Assembly: GCA_000989955.1 (NCBI GenBank)
Contig: LBTE01000006.1
Coordinates: 183,944 to 247,943 of the forward strand
Direction of reading: 5' to 3'
DNA length: 64,000 nucleotides
Origin: a candidate division TM6 bacterium GW2011_GWF2_37_49
Lineage (GTDB): Bacteria > Babelota > Babeliae > Babelales > RVW-14
Of the stretch, positions 53,914-62,944 are shown piece after piece. Every line of letters begins with the position of its first letter. The first letter of the stretch is position 1. A program made the position numbers and the translations under genes. The notes under the pieces were generated by a model. The model did not search any database. It worked only from the letters and a program-made list of their open reading frames with translations, and was not told the DNA's origin.

Positions 53914-54612
53914 ATGGGCGAGCACCGCAAGGATCAGAGTAGTTGTTGTAGCCACGATCACAAAGGTGGGGCGTTAATCAATCACAATGCCGTAAAGGAA
54001 GAGTTTTTTTGTCATTTTCCGTATGCTGTTTTTTCTGTGGCTTTAGCGCTAGTTTTGGTTAGCTTCGTTTGTTACAATGATTCTCCAGAGCAAACGCGCT
54101 TTGCATATCGGCTATTTCACAATTTTCATTTTCTACACTTACTTTTTGCAGCCAGTGGTACGGTGCTTATGTTTAGACGTTATTCAAGCAGTTTTTGGGG
54201 TGGTATTTTGGTTGGTTTTTTTATACCGGCTATTTTTTGTACGATATCAGACGCCTTTTTGCCATACATCGGCGGACGCTTGATGGGGCTGGATATGCAT
54301 TTTCACTGGTGTTTTATAAAGCATATCGGTACTGTTCTGCCATTCCTGATTGGTGGCATGATTAACGGCTGGGTGATGAGTTTGCACTGCCATAGCCAAA
54401 AAATTTTTTATTCACTTGGATTCCATTTTGCACATATACTTGTAAGTTCGCTTGCTAGTCTTCTATATTTAATTAGTTTTGGCTTTGAAGGCTGGTGGAG
54501 TAAAATGGGTATAGTATTTTTGTACTTAATTTTGGCCGTGTTGCTGCCGTGCATCATGTCTGACATTGTTGTGCCGATTTGGTTTGCAACATTTAAATTG
54601 TTGAAAAAGTAG
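53914..54612 (+). CDS. Multi-pass membrane protein with Cys/His-rich N-terminus
   Basis: 232 residues with about six hydrophobic helices. The N-terminus (SSCCSHDHKGG) looks metal-binding. Other histidines and acidic residues cluster in membrane loops: FHNFHFLH, FCTISDAFLP, LDMHFHWCFIKH, LHCHSQ and CIMSDIVVP. This could suit a metal carrier or sensor, but I cannot name a family. It begins 211 bp after the beta-propeller gene start (divergent) and is 59 bp ahead of potA on the same strand, so it may be transcribed with the polyamine importer. A TTGACA and a TATAAT occur upstream but 24 bp apart. Confidence 0.62.
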   Translation: MGEHRKDQSSCCSHDHKGGALINHNAVKEEFFCHFPYAVFSVALALVLVSFVCYNDSPEQTRFAYRLFHNFHFLHLLFAASGTVLMFRRYSSSFWGGILVGFFIPAIFCTISDAFLPYIGGRLMGLDMHFHWCFIKHIGTVLPFLIGGMINGWVMSLHCHSQKIFYSLGFHFAHILVSSLASLLYLISFGFEGWWSKMGIVFLYLILAVLLPCIMSDIVVPIWFATFKLLKK

Positions 54613-54671
54613 TTAACAAGCGTTTAAAAGATTGTTTTTGCGGGCATTTATTCCTTGCAAGGATGAGGTTG

Positions 54672-55763
54672 ATGAGAAGTATCAAAATAGAGAACATTTC
54701 TAAAGCGTATGATGGTGAGTTGATTTTAGAAAATTTAAGCCTAGAAATTCCTGCCGGGCAGTTTTTTGCCTTGTTAGGGCCGAGTGGCTGCGGTAAAACC
54801 TCGCTGCTTAGATTGATTGCTGGGCTTGAAAGTGTAGATTCAGGCAAAATATATCTTGGTGACCAAGATATTACAGACCAACCAATCTATGAAAGGCGCA
54901 TTAATACGGTTTTCCAACAGTATGCGCTATTTCCACATTTAACTGTGTTTGAAAATGTTGCCTACAGCCTTCGTATCAAAGGTGTAAAAGAAGCTAGCCT
55001 GCGCGAAAAAGTTTATGACGTTATAAAAATGGTACGTTTGAATGGGCTTGAAAACAAGTTTCCACGCAGTCTTTCTGGCGGACAGCAGCAGCGCGTAGCT
55101 CTTGCAAGAGCTATTGTAAGTGAGCCAGAAGTTTTGTTGCTGGATGAGCCACTTGCGGCACTTGATTTGAAGCTAAAAGAAGAAATGTTGATAGAGCTTA
55201 TAGATTTACAGGATAAACTTAGGACAACATTTATTTATGTAACGCACGACCAGTTCGAGGCTTTAACTGTTGCTGATAAGATGGCAATCATGCACACGAA
55301 TGGTGGAATTGAGCAGTTGGGTACGCCAAAGCAGATTTACGAATTTCCAGTTTCACGCTTTGTTGCGAATTTTGTAGGAAATACAAATATTATTGAAGGC
55401 ACGTTAAAAGACTCTGAGGGCAAGAAATTTGTAGATGTTGCCGGGCTTGGTCTTTTTAGCGTAGATGCCCCTGTTGAAAAGGCCTGGATGGTGCCTTCAA
55501 ACAATGTTTACATGAGCGTTCGTCCAGAAAAAATATTTATTAGCAAAAAAGGTCGTACTGAGTTTTCCAATCACCTGGAAGGCATTGTTACCGACATAAT
55601 TTATTATGGTCGTAGTACGCAATATAACGTTAGATTAAAGAATGAGCAGCGATTGATGGTGTTTGAGCAGAATGAGGAGCACTTTCCACAAGAAAGTATC
55701 GATTATTACGATAAAGTTAATTTGTACTTTCAAAAAGAAAATGTCGTTTTATTGGAGTATTAA
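54672..55763 (+). CDS. potA: Spermidine/putrescine ABC transporter, ATP-binding protein
   Basis: Energises polyamine import. 363 residues: Walker A GPSGCGKTS (about residues 37-45), Q-loop VFQQYALFPH, signature LSGGQQQRVALARA, Walker B VLLLDEPLAALD and the H-loop YVTHDQ, followed by a C-terminal TOBE-type regulatory domain (about 240-363) with SVRPEKIFISK. ATG 54672 was chosen; ATG 54663 directly abuts AAGG, too close for initiation. Its stop overlaps the potB start. The order potA-B-C-D is as in E. coli. Confidence 0.93.
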   Translation: MRSIKIENISKAYDGELILENLSLEIPAGQFFALLGPSGCGKTSLLRLIAGLESVDSGKIYLGDQDITDQPIYERRINTVFQQYALFPHLTVFENVAYSLRIKGVKEASLREKVYDVIKMVRLNGLENKFPRSLSGGQQQRVALARAIVSEPEVLLLDEPLAALDLKLKEEMLIELIDLQDKLRTTFIYVTHDQFEALTVADKMAIMHTNGGIEQLGTPKQIYEFPVSRFVANFVGNTNIIEGTLKDSEGKKFVDVAGLGLFSVDAPVEKAWMVPSNNVYMSVRPEKIFISKKGRTEFSNHLEGIVTDIIYYGRSTQYNVRLKNEQRLMVFEQNEEHFPQESIDYYDKVNLYFQKENVVLLEY

Positions 55764-56653
55764 TGAAGTTTATTCGCAAACTTTTTACTGAAGAAACAGC
55801 ATTTATATTTTCATGTCCAGCGTTTTTGTGGGAGTTTTTATTTTTATATCTTCCATTGACTGCTCTTGCGATGTACAGCTTCTTTGTTTATTCTCCTGTT
55901 TTGCAAAAATTTACATTTTCTATTCATTATTATTTGCAGGTTTTGGATACACTTTATTTCAGGGCTATTTTGAATTCATTGATTTTGGCTTCTGCAACGG
56001 CTTTTGTTTGTTTTATAATTGCTTACCCCGTGGCATTTTTTTTAGCGATGCGGATTACGCCAAAATATCGATCATTTTTTTTGTTTACTTTAATTTTACC
56101 ATCATGGACAAGCCTTGTAATACAGATTTATGCCTGGTTTTTTTTGCTGGAAAAAGAGGGTTTTTTGAGCCAAATTTTATACACTCTTGGAATTTTGCCT
56201 CAATCCGCGCATTTATTAAATAATTATTTTTCGATAATGGTTGGCATGGTTTCATGTTTTTTGCCGTTTATGATTTTGCCAATTTATGTGACGCTTGATA
56301 AAATGGATCCTGAGTTGTTAGAGGCTTCCGCTGACCTTGGCGCAAATCGTACGGACACGTTTAAGCGCGTAATTTTTCCACTTTCATTACCAGGCGTTTA
56401 CACTGGTTTTTTGTTGGTTTTTATACCAGTTTTTGGAGAATTTGCTATTCCATCAATGCTTGGCGGATCGACGTATGTTTTTTGGGGAAGTTTGATAGTT
56501 GATAAATTTTTACGAGCAAGAGATTGGCCGTTTGGTGCGGCACTGGCCATAGTTGGTATTATGCTTATTGTTTTGATCATTCTTAGTTTTGTTATGATTG
56601 GTCGATTGATGACCCATCTTAGAACAATAAAAGTAGTAAAAAATAAAAATTAA
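55763..56653 (+). CDS. potB: Spermidine/putrescine ABC transporter, permease 1
   Basis: 296 residues with six membrane helices. The binding-protein-dependent permease EAA loop is visible in LLEASADLGANRTDTFKRVIFPLSLPGV (about residues 185-212), which docks onto PotA. The N-terminal SCPAFLWEFLFLYLPLTALAMY is typical of PotB. It overlaps potA by one base and is followed by potC after 15 bp. Confidence 0.92.
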   Translation: MKFIRKLFTEETAFIFSCPAFLWEFLFLYLPLTALAMYSFFVYSPVLQKFTFSIHYYLQVLDTLYFRAILNSLILASATAFVCFIIAYPVAFFLAMRITPKYRSFFLFTLILPSWTSLVIQIYAWFFLLEKEGFLSQILYTLGILPQSAHLLNNYFSIMVGMVSCFLPFMILPIYVTLDKMDPELLEASADLGANRTDTFKRVIFPLSLPGVYTGFLLVFIPVFGEFAIPSMLGGSTYVFWGSLIVDKFLRARDWPFGAALAIVGIMLIVLIILSFVMIGRLMTHLRTIKVVKNKN

Positions 56654-56668
56654 GATTTGGGAATGTGA

Positions 56669-57466
56669 ATGGTAGAAGAGAATAAAAAGCTTTTTTTAAG
56701 GTTAATGCAGCCTTTAATCGTAGGTTTTACCTATCTTTTTTTATATTTACCGATAATTGTGATGGTGCTTTTTTCTTTTAATAAAACAAAAGTTTCTGTT
56801 CACTGGGAGGGCTTTTCATTGTGCTGGTACAAGCAGCTTTTTCAGACTCCTGAAATTTTGGATGCCTTGCAGGTATCGCTTATTGTTGCATTATTTGCCA
56901 CAATTATTAGCGTTGTGCTAGGAACGTTATTTGTGGTAGCCAGTGTTTGGCGCAAATCGGGTTATTTATCATATTTATTTCATGCAAATATTATTTTACC
57001 AGAAATAATAATGGCAATCGGTATTTTAAGCGTTTTTACATTTTTTCAAATTCCGCTTGGATATTTGAGTTTGATTACAGGACACACTGTTATTGGCCTT
57101 GGGTTTGTAATACCAATTGTTAGAGCGAGATTTGTGGAGCTTGATCCAATTTTGACGGAAGCCTCTCTTGATCTTGGGGCCAGTTATACCCATACTTTTA
57201 AAAAAGTTTTATTACCGCTTTTAATGCCTTCTCTTGTGTCCTCTGCATTACTTGTTTTTACGTTGTCGTTGGATGATTTTATGATAGCATTTTTTTGTTC
57301 TGGGCCCAAAGTTCAAACACTTTCTGTTTATGTTTATTCGATGATAAAAGGCGGCGTGGATCCAACAATTAACGCTATTTCGGCACTGTTTTTACTATTT
57401 AGTAGTCTGTTAGTTTTAATTTTGTGTTCTTTAAGAGTAATTGATCAGGTAATGTCACATGAATAA
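56669..57466 (+). CDS. potC: Spermidine/putrescine ABC transporter, permease 2
   Basis: 265 residues with six helices. The EAA loop reads LTEASLDLGASYTHTFKKVLLPLLMPSL (about 163-190), followed by LSLDDFMIAFF, a PotC hallmark. The N-terminus contains the conserved FSFNKTKVSVHWEGFSLCWY. It overlaps potD by 8 bp, indicating one transcript. Confidence 0.92.
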   Translation: MVEENKKLFLRLMQPLIVGFTYLFLYLPIIVMVLFSFNKTKVSVHWEGFSLCWYKQLFQTPEILDALQVSLIVALFATIISVVLGTLFVVASVWRKSGYLSYLFHANIILPEIIMAIGILSVFTFFQIPLGYLSLITGHTVIGLGFVIPIVRARFVELDPILTEASLDLGASYTHTFKKVLLPLLMPSLVSSALLVFTLSLDDFMIAFFCSGPKVQTLSVYVYSMIKGGVDPTINAISALFLLFSSLLVLILCSLRVIDQVMSHE

Positions 57467-58592
57467 GTCAATTGATTTTATTATAAAATTATTGGGCATT
57501 GTCTTTCGTCGATCCTTGATAATTACTTTTTATTTATCATGCTTACTTGCGTTTTTATATTTTCCACACATCGTTGATTACTTTAAAGCTGATGATAATT
57601 CAATTACCGTATACACCTTTACCGAGTTCATTTCATCTGAATCATTGCGTAGATTTGAGCAAAAAACTGGTATCAAGGTTAGGCTCCAATTTTTTGAATC
57701 AAACGAAGAACTTTATGCTAAATTCAAGATTAACCAGGGAGAGGGGTATGACTTGATTACCCCATCTGATTATATGGTTGATGTAATGCGCAAAGATGGG
57801 CTTTTGCAAAATATTGACATTGCTGAGTTGGATAATTTTAAAGATTTGGATCCTCGCTTACTGGGCCAATATTTTGATCCTGATAATAAATACTCAATCC
57901 CGCTATGCTGGCTTGTTTATGGGATTGTTTATAATAAAGGTTTAATTGGATCGGAATTTAGATCGGCCGATTTGGATTTGCTTTTCAGTGACGCTAATAA
58001 TTTGATTAAAGATAAAATTATCACAAAACCTTATCGCATCTGCATGATTCAAGATCCTCGTGAAATGGTCTGTCTTGGCGCGCTTTATTTGTTTGGTCGT
58101 ACAAGTAATTTAACAGAGCAGGATTTTGCAAGTATTCAGGATTTACTTAGTCATCAAAAAAAATCAGTAGAAAGCTACACAAGTGTTGGCGTCCCCTATT
58201 TTTTAATGGGAAATATCGCGTCCGTGGCAGTTGTTACAAGCCATCAGATGAGAAAGATGTTTGAGTCCAACGAAAATTTTGTTTTTGAGATTCCCAAAAA
58301 AGGAAGCCTGTTCGTAATCGAAAATCTTGCAATCCCGGCAAAAAGCCCAAAAGCCGAACTGGCACACAAATTTATAGATTTTATGATATCGGAGGAACTT
58401 GCTGGCCTTCATTCAGCGATGTATGGCACAAATCCAAGCAATAAAGAGGCTTACAAAGGAATAGATAAAAAATTTACTGAAAACCCAAATTATTTCCCAA
58501 CCAACGAAGTTTTTTCAAGGCTGCATTTGATTAAAAATGATATTTCACTAGAACGAGTTGATTCGATTTGGTTGGCGGTGAGGTTTTATTGA
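57459..58592 (+). CDS. potD: Polyamine-binding periplasmic protein
   Basis: 377 residues with an N-terminal hydrophobic segment (SLIITFYLSCLLAFLYF) that is either an uncleaved anchor or a signal peptide; no lipobox is evident. The binding protein fold is recognisable from ITVYTFTEFISSESLRRFEQKTGIKV, GYDLITPSDYMVDVMRKDGLLQNID and YSIPLCWLVYGIVYNK, with acidic and aromatic residues that clamp polyamines in relatives. It is the last gene of the importer. Uptake of host spermidine or putrescine would suit a host-dependent lifestyle. Confidence 0.88.
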   Translation: MNKSIDFIIKLLGIVFRRSLIITFYLSCLLAFLYFPHIVDYFKADDNSITVYTFTEFISSESLRRFEQKTGIKVRLQFFESNEELYAKFKINQGEGYDLITPSDYMVDVMRKDGLLQNIDIAELDNFKDLDPRLLGQYFDPDNKYSIPLCWLVYGIVYNKGLIGSEFRSADLDLLFSDANNLIKDKIITKPYRICMIQDPREMVCLGALYLFGRTSNLTEQDFASIQDLLSHQKKSVESYTSVGVPYFLMGNIASVAVVTSHQMRKMFESNENFVFEIPKKGSLFVIENLAIPAKSPKAELAHKFIDFMISEELAGLHSAMYGTNPSNKEAYKGIDKKFTENPNYFPTNEVFSRLHLIKNDISLERVDSIWLAVRFY

Positions 58593-58599
58593 TTGTAAC

Positions 58600-58753
58600 G
58601 GCTATACATAGGCCTATGTCTTTTAAATCTTCGAGTGTATGCTGGTTGCAAGAGAAATGATAAGTTTTTAGGTGCGGCCTGCTGATAACGATTTGATGCT
58701 TGGTTACAAGAGTTTTTTTAAAAAAGTGCAAAAAGTGCCTGTTGTCTTGAATG
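58600..58753 (+). repeat. Intergenic repeat, C-type copy 3
   Basis: Starts 8 bp after potD. It holds the perfect palindrome ACATAGGCCTATGT (58607-58620), then the family core GATAAGTTTTTAGGTGCGGC near 58659-58678 and a TTTTTTTAAAAAAGTGCAAA segment. Similar in order to copies at 30540 and 62042. Confidence 0.72.
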
Positions 58754-58832
58754 GCTTGATCTAATGCTGATATTGGAATTGTATAATTTGTGTGTAAAAT
58801 GTAAAATTGCGAGAGTTTTAGAGAGTTAATTT

Positions 58833-60059
58833 ATGAAAAATTTAAAAGAATCTTTTGAAAGTATTTACGAAAAGTACAAACAAAAAAGAGAAAAATTTAA
58901 GACAGTCATTGATGGCTGGAATAAACGAAGAAGTAGTTATCACGACGCATTTGAGCTTTTAAAAATTACAGACGCCCAGGCGGAATCATTGATGAAAGAT
59001 TTTGCTTCAGGAGCAGCAGTAATTAAATCTGATTTAAAGAAAAAAATTAAAAACTTTAAGGCAAATTACAAAAAATTAAATGAGATAACAAAGCCTATTT
59101 TGCAGCAGTGGGTCGAGGCTGTAGTTGTTGCAGTGGTTTTGGCTGTCATTTTGCGCAATCTTTTTTTTGGGCTTTATCACGTACCAACAGGGTCTGCCGA
59201 ACATACAATTCTTGTTGGTGACCGCATCTGGGGTAACAAAATGGCGTATTTTCTGGATGAGCCAAAGCGCGGCGATTGTGTTATTTTTGATGATCCATTA
59301 TTTAAATTCGATAGAAATAGTAAAATTAAATTATTGTGGCAGAAATACATTGGATTCCCAATTCCGTTGCTTGGTCTTGGAGCAGGCCCAGACAATTGGG
59401 TAAAAAGGGTTATTGCGGTGCCTGGCGACACGATAGAAGGTCGTGTTGAGGATGGCAAAACCGTGATTTACTTGAATGGGAACAAGATTGATGAACCGTA
59501 TGTTAACAAACATCCTTTGATCAGGGCTCGTCGATCTAAGGGCATTATTCCATTCGAAACTATCGGACCTTTGCGTGTTCCAGAGTTTTTGCATCTTTCT
59601 GAGCGCGATAATTATTATTATACCTACGACACAAGCAAATCGATTGAAGATCAAACTTTTTATCGACTGACACCTGATGAGATAGTTCAAGATCCAATGA
59701 CGGGTAAGCCTAGCTATTCCGAGCCATATTCTCCAACATATAATTTTGATTACGAAGAACGTAAATTTTATTGCGTCGACACGTTTGGTCCTTTCAAGGT
59801 GCCTGAGGGCAAATATTGGATGATGGGTGATAGCCGCAAAAACAGCAAAGATAGTCGTATTTGGGGCTTTCTGGACAGAAGCTTGGTTCATGGCCGTGCG
59901 AGTTTTATTATCTATTCGATCGATAGCGAAGAGGCATTCTGGTTTTTTGATTTTATTAAGCATCCAATCGATTTTTGGTTCAAAAGAGTTCGTTGGGATC
60001 GCATGTTTACAGATTTAAGTAAATATAACGGCAAAATTCCGTGCACAACTGAAAATTGA
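58833..60059 (+). CDS. lepB: Signal peptidase I with N-terminal extension and large insert
   Basis: Cleaves signal peptides from exported proteins. 408 residues: about 90 charged helical residues first (EKYKQKREKFKTVIDGWNKR), then one membrane helix (AVVVAVVLAVILRNLFF, about 97-113). Catalytic Ser121 is in VPTGSAEHTI, where the usual SM is SA, and catalytic Lys191 in NWVKRVIAVPGD. The conserved box GDSRKNSKDSRIWG closes the domain. An insert of about 110 residues separates the Lys region from this box. Gram-negative enzymes have two helices and a smaller cap. The many signal peptides here imply it is active. metG follows after 21 bp. Confidence 0.9.
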   Translation: MKNLKESFESIYEKYKQKREKFKTVIDGWNKRRSSYHDAFELLKITDAQAESLMKDFASGAAVIKSDLKKKIKNFKANYKKLNEITKPILQQWVEAVVVAVVLAVILRNLFFGLYHVPTGSAEHTILVGDRIWGNKMAYFLDEPKRGDCVIFDDPLFKFDRNSKIKLLWQKYIGFPIPLLGLGAGPDNWVKRVIAVPGDTIEGRVEDGKTVIYLNGNKIDEPYVNKHPLIRARRSKGIIPFETIGPLRVPEFLHLSERDNYYYTYDTSKSIEDQTFYRLTPDEIVQDPMTGKPSYSEPYSPTYNFDYEERKFYCVDTFGPFKVPEGKYWMMGDSRKNSKDSRIWGFLDRSLVHGRASFIIYSIDSEEAFWFFDFIKHPIDFWFKRVRWDRMFTDLSKYNGKIPCTTEN

Positions 60060-60080
60060 CATAATTAGTGAGGTCATAAA

Positions 60081-62019
60081 ATGAATAAGAATAAATTTTA
60101 CATTACAACTCCGCTTTATTACGTTAACTCAAAGCCGCATCTTGGAACGCTTTATACAACGTTGCTTGCCGATTCGTTTGCGCGGTGGAATAAATTGCTT
60201 GGCAAGCAGGTTTTTTTCTTAACCGGCACAGATGAGCATGGCCAAAAGTTGCAGGAGGCTGCCGAAAAAGCAGGCAAGGCGCCAAAAGATTTTGTTGATT
60301 CGATGATTCCGTCATTTAAACAAATGTGGGAATTGTACGGGGTTGAGTACAATAAATTCATCAGAACGTCAGACGATGAGCACAAAAAGGCCGTTGAATG
60401 CTTTATTAAGAAGCTTCAAGACCAGGGTGATATTTATAAATCATCGTATTCAGGACTTTATTGCGTTCCATGCGAGACATTTATTGTTGTTAACAACGAA
60501 ACTCCCAAAAATGACAAGGGTGAGCATGTTTGTCCATCGTGCATGCGCGATTTAAAAGAGGTTTCCGAAGAAAGTTATTTTTTTAGACTTTCTGCTTATC
60601 AAGATCAGCTGCTGAAATTTTACGAAGATTTTTCTCATTTTATAACGCCAAAAGAGCGGCTACAAGAGGTTTTTAAGCATATCTCGCAAAACCGTTTCGT
60701 GGGGCATTCCTTTCCCTGGTGATCCAAGCCACACGGTTTACGTGTGGGGTGATGCTTTGATAAATTACATCAGCGCAATCGGTTTTGGGCAGGATGATGC
60801 CAAGGCTCAAGAAAATTTTAATTTTTGGTGGCCTGCAGATTTACATTTGATGGGCAAGGATATTGTTCGCTTCCATGCGGTTTATTGGCCTGCGTTTTTG
60901 ATGGCCTTAGATTTACCAATGCCTAAAAAAATGCTTGTGCATGGCTATATTTTGATGGGCGAGCACAAAATGTCCAAGTCGCGTGGCAATGTCATTGATC
61001 CTGCGCAGCTTGCCGAATGGTACGGCGTGGAGCAGGTCCGATACTTTCTTCTCAAACACATGTCTGTGGCTCAGGATGGGCAGTTTGACTTGAAGGATTT
61101 AGAAAATACTGTTTCATCAGATTTGGCTAACGGTGTTGGTAATTTACTGAGTAGAACAATAACATTAGCATTGAACAACGGGCTTAATCAGGTCAAGGCG
61201 CCAAGCGCATTTGAGCCAGCATCCTCAGCGTTAAAAGAAAAGTACGAAGAGACGTTTAAGATTTATTGGGACGAGATGAATAATTGCGTTCCGCATCTTG
61301 CACTTGCAGAGCTGCAACGCTTTGTTGCCAACGTTAATGCCTATTTTCATTCGCAACAGCCGTGGGTTTTGGCAAAACAAAACAGAGAATTGTTCGAGGA
61401 AGTTATTTATACATCGTGCCAAAGCTTGTACATGATATCAATTTTATTGTGGCCAATTTTACCTAAAAAAATGGAAACCTTATTACAGGCTTTGGGGCAT
61501 AAATTTGACTTATCGAACAAAAATATCGAAGAGTTAAGAGCTGCAAAATGGAATAAGACATTTGTTCTAAGTCCGGTTAGCCAGGCTTTATTTGTACGGC
61601 CAGAATCTCATGCCGATCAATCAACTGAGCAATCCGAAAAATCAGTTGAAAAAGAGAGCGTAAAGCCGGTAGCTGCAGCATCGGAACAAGAATTTATAAA
61701 AATAGATGATTTTGCCAAAGTTCAGTTGGTTGTTGGCACAATCCAGTCTTGCGAAACAATTTCCGGGTCAGACAAGCTTTATAAACTTAGCGTTGATTTG
61801 GGTAAATTTGGCGTTAGGCAAATTTTATCTGGCGTTAGGCAACATATTTCCGCGGAAGAATTAATTGGCAAGCAGGGCGTTGTTGTTGCAAATTTGCCAC
61901 CTCGCAAAATGATGGGGCAAGAGTCGCAAGGCATGATGCTTTTCGCCGAAGACGAGTCCGGTAATTTCAGACTCGTTACGGTTGGAGGCGTGGTCGATAG
62001 TGGTACGCGTCTGAAATAA
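60081..62019 (+). pseudogene. metG: Methionyl-tRNA synthetase, broken by an out-of-frame deletion
   Basis: The N-terminal frame (60081-60722) has the class I HIGH-type motif with the catalytic core start TTPLYYVNSKPHLGTLYTTLLAD, GTDEHGQKLQEAA and the zinc pair CVPC/CPSC. It ends prematurely after KERLQEVFKHISQN. The C-terminal part reads in another frame from about 60673 (LSISRKTVSWGIPFPGDPSH, then YVWGDALINYISAIGFG), contains KMSKSRGNV (KMSKS signature), the anticodon-binding helices and a C-terminal Trbp111-like RNA-binding domain (about 61698-62016). The frames meet near GAGGTTTTTAAGC (60666-60678). Homologues have about ten further residues there, so roughly 28-31 bases seem lost. A second copy or a sequencing error is possible. 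Confidence 0.85.
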
Positions 62020-62041
62020 CACATTGTCAAAGTTATGATTT

Positions 62042-62070
62042 AAAGGGCTATACATAAAGTATGGCCCTTT
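62042..62070 (+). terminator. Stem-loop terminator after metG
   Basis: AAAGGGCTATAC (62042-62053) pairs with GTATGGCCCTTT (62059-62070, one G:T pair) over a 5-nt loop, followed by a T-rich stretch. It coincides with the beginning of the C-type repeat, which suggests the repeats may carry terminator-like stems. Confidence 0.65.
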
Positions 62071-62211
62071 AATGTTTTGAATACATCGGCTCTACAAATA
62101 AATTAACAAGTTTTATGAATCGCTCTGCCGACTTCGACCTGATCAATTGTTTCGGATGATTTTTTAAAAAATAGCAAAAACGGGTATTGCATTTGAAAGA
62201 CCTTTCCCAAT
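62042..62211 (+). repeat. Intergenic repeat, C-type copy 4
   Basis: Diverged copy 23 bp after the metG stop. Order of blocks matches other C copies: hairpin, TACATCGGCT, AACAAGTTTTATGAATCGC, then a TTTTTTAAAAAATAGCAAAA segment. The remainder up to 62305 has only the strong ribosome binding site of the next gene. Confidence 0.6.
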
Positions 62212-62305
62212 CGTTTTTTTAGTTCTTGCATTTTTGCGATCATATTTGCGAAATTTTAAAGAGGTTTAGATGCTCGAAGTGTTTGTTATAAAAAGGAGAT
62301 ATCTG

Positions 62306-62908
62306 GTGAAGGCTTTTAATCTAGTTTCAATCATTTTTTTTGCATCAATTTTTTGTTTTTTTAATTCTAATCTTGGGGCAATGAAGGAGCATAAAGCAGA
62401 TCTTTTAATGATCAACAGAACGGTTAAGTCTGGTGAACCAAATGCTTTTGAGAGTGCTTTGAAGGCTGCAAAATTAGAGCTGGATACAAAAAATTCGACA
62501 TCGTTAGATATTGCGTTAAGTATTTGGAAAAATTTAGTAAAAAAACGTTATGAGCTTGCATATCCGGGCGCATTGAAGCAAGTTGAAAATAACGTTGATG
62601 CTAGTAATTCAAAGGTTAAGGTTGCTGCGCTTTATTTATTAAAAGCATTAATTGAGGCTGGAGATAAAGAGGCTGTTGAATATGCCAAAACTTTTGTAGA
62701 ATCAGCCCAAATTGGCGACAATAAGGCTTTTAATAAAGCGATTTTAGATTTGAAAAATGCGTTAGCCCCTAAGCCTGAAAAGCAAAAACCAACTCAAGAT
62801 CCACTTAATCTGGGGCTTGTAAGTTTGCAAAAAAATATAACATCTATAACTGCAAGTTTGGAAAAGGTCCAATCTAAGCTAACTTTGGTCAAACAAAGCC
62901 TTGAATAA
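62306..62908 (+). CDS. Secreted helical protein of unknown function
   Basis: 200 residues from GTG 62306, where AAGGAG lies 8 nt upstream; this removes 12 residues from the longest ORF and places a clean signal peptide (FNLVSIIFFASIFCFFNSNLGA) at the start. The mature protein is helical, Ala/Lys/Leu-rich with heptad-like repeats, ending with SITASLEKVQSKLTLVKQSLE. It could be a small coiled coil. No family recognised. The next locus is similar in style. Confidence 0.68.
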   Translation: MKAFNLVSIIFFASIFCFFNSNLGAMKEHKADLLMINRTVKSGEPNAFESALKAAKLELDTKNSTSLDIALSIWKNLVKKRYELAYPGALKQVENNVDASNSKVKVAALYLLKALIEAGDKEAVEYAKTFVESAQIGDNKAFNKAILDLKNALAPKPEKQKPTQDPLNLGLVSLQKNITSITASLEKVQSKLTLVKQSLE

Positions 62909-62944
62909 GAAATAAAAATTTGCGATTCACAAGGAGTGTTGGAG

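Noticed and set aside
53758..53961. 67-codon minus-strand ORF upstream of the 53914 gene
   Set aside because: It overlaps the 5' end of a convincing membrane-protein gene and has no recognisable content.
60650..60760. Programmed ribosomal frameshift to express full-length MetRS
   Set aside because: GGTTTTTAAG could be slippery, but about ten conserved residues are also missing at the junction, so a simple shift would not restore the usual protein.
4270..62211. Integron cassette array (attC sites after each gene)
   Set aside because: The repeats lie after gene ends like attC sites, but lack the paired RYYYAAC/GTTRRRY ends, are longer and structurally different, and occur after housekeeping genes with no integrase.
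4270..62211. CRISPR array
   Set aside because: Repeats are dispersed over the window, vary in length and have no regular short spacers; no cas genes are present.
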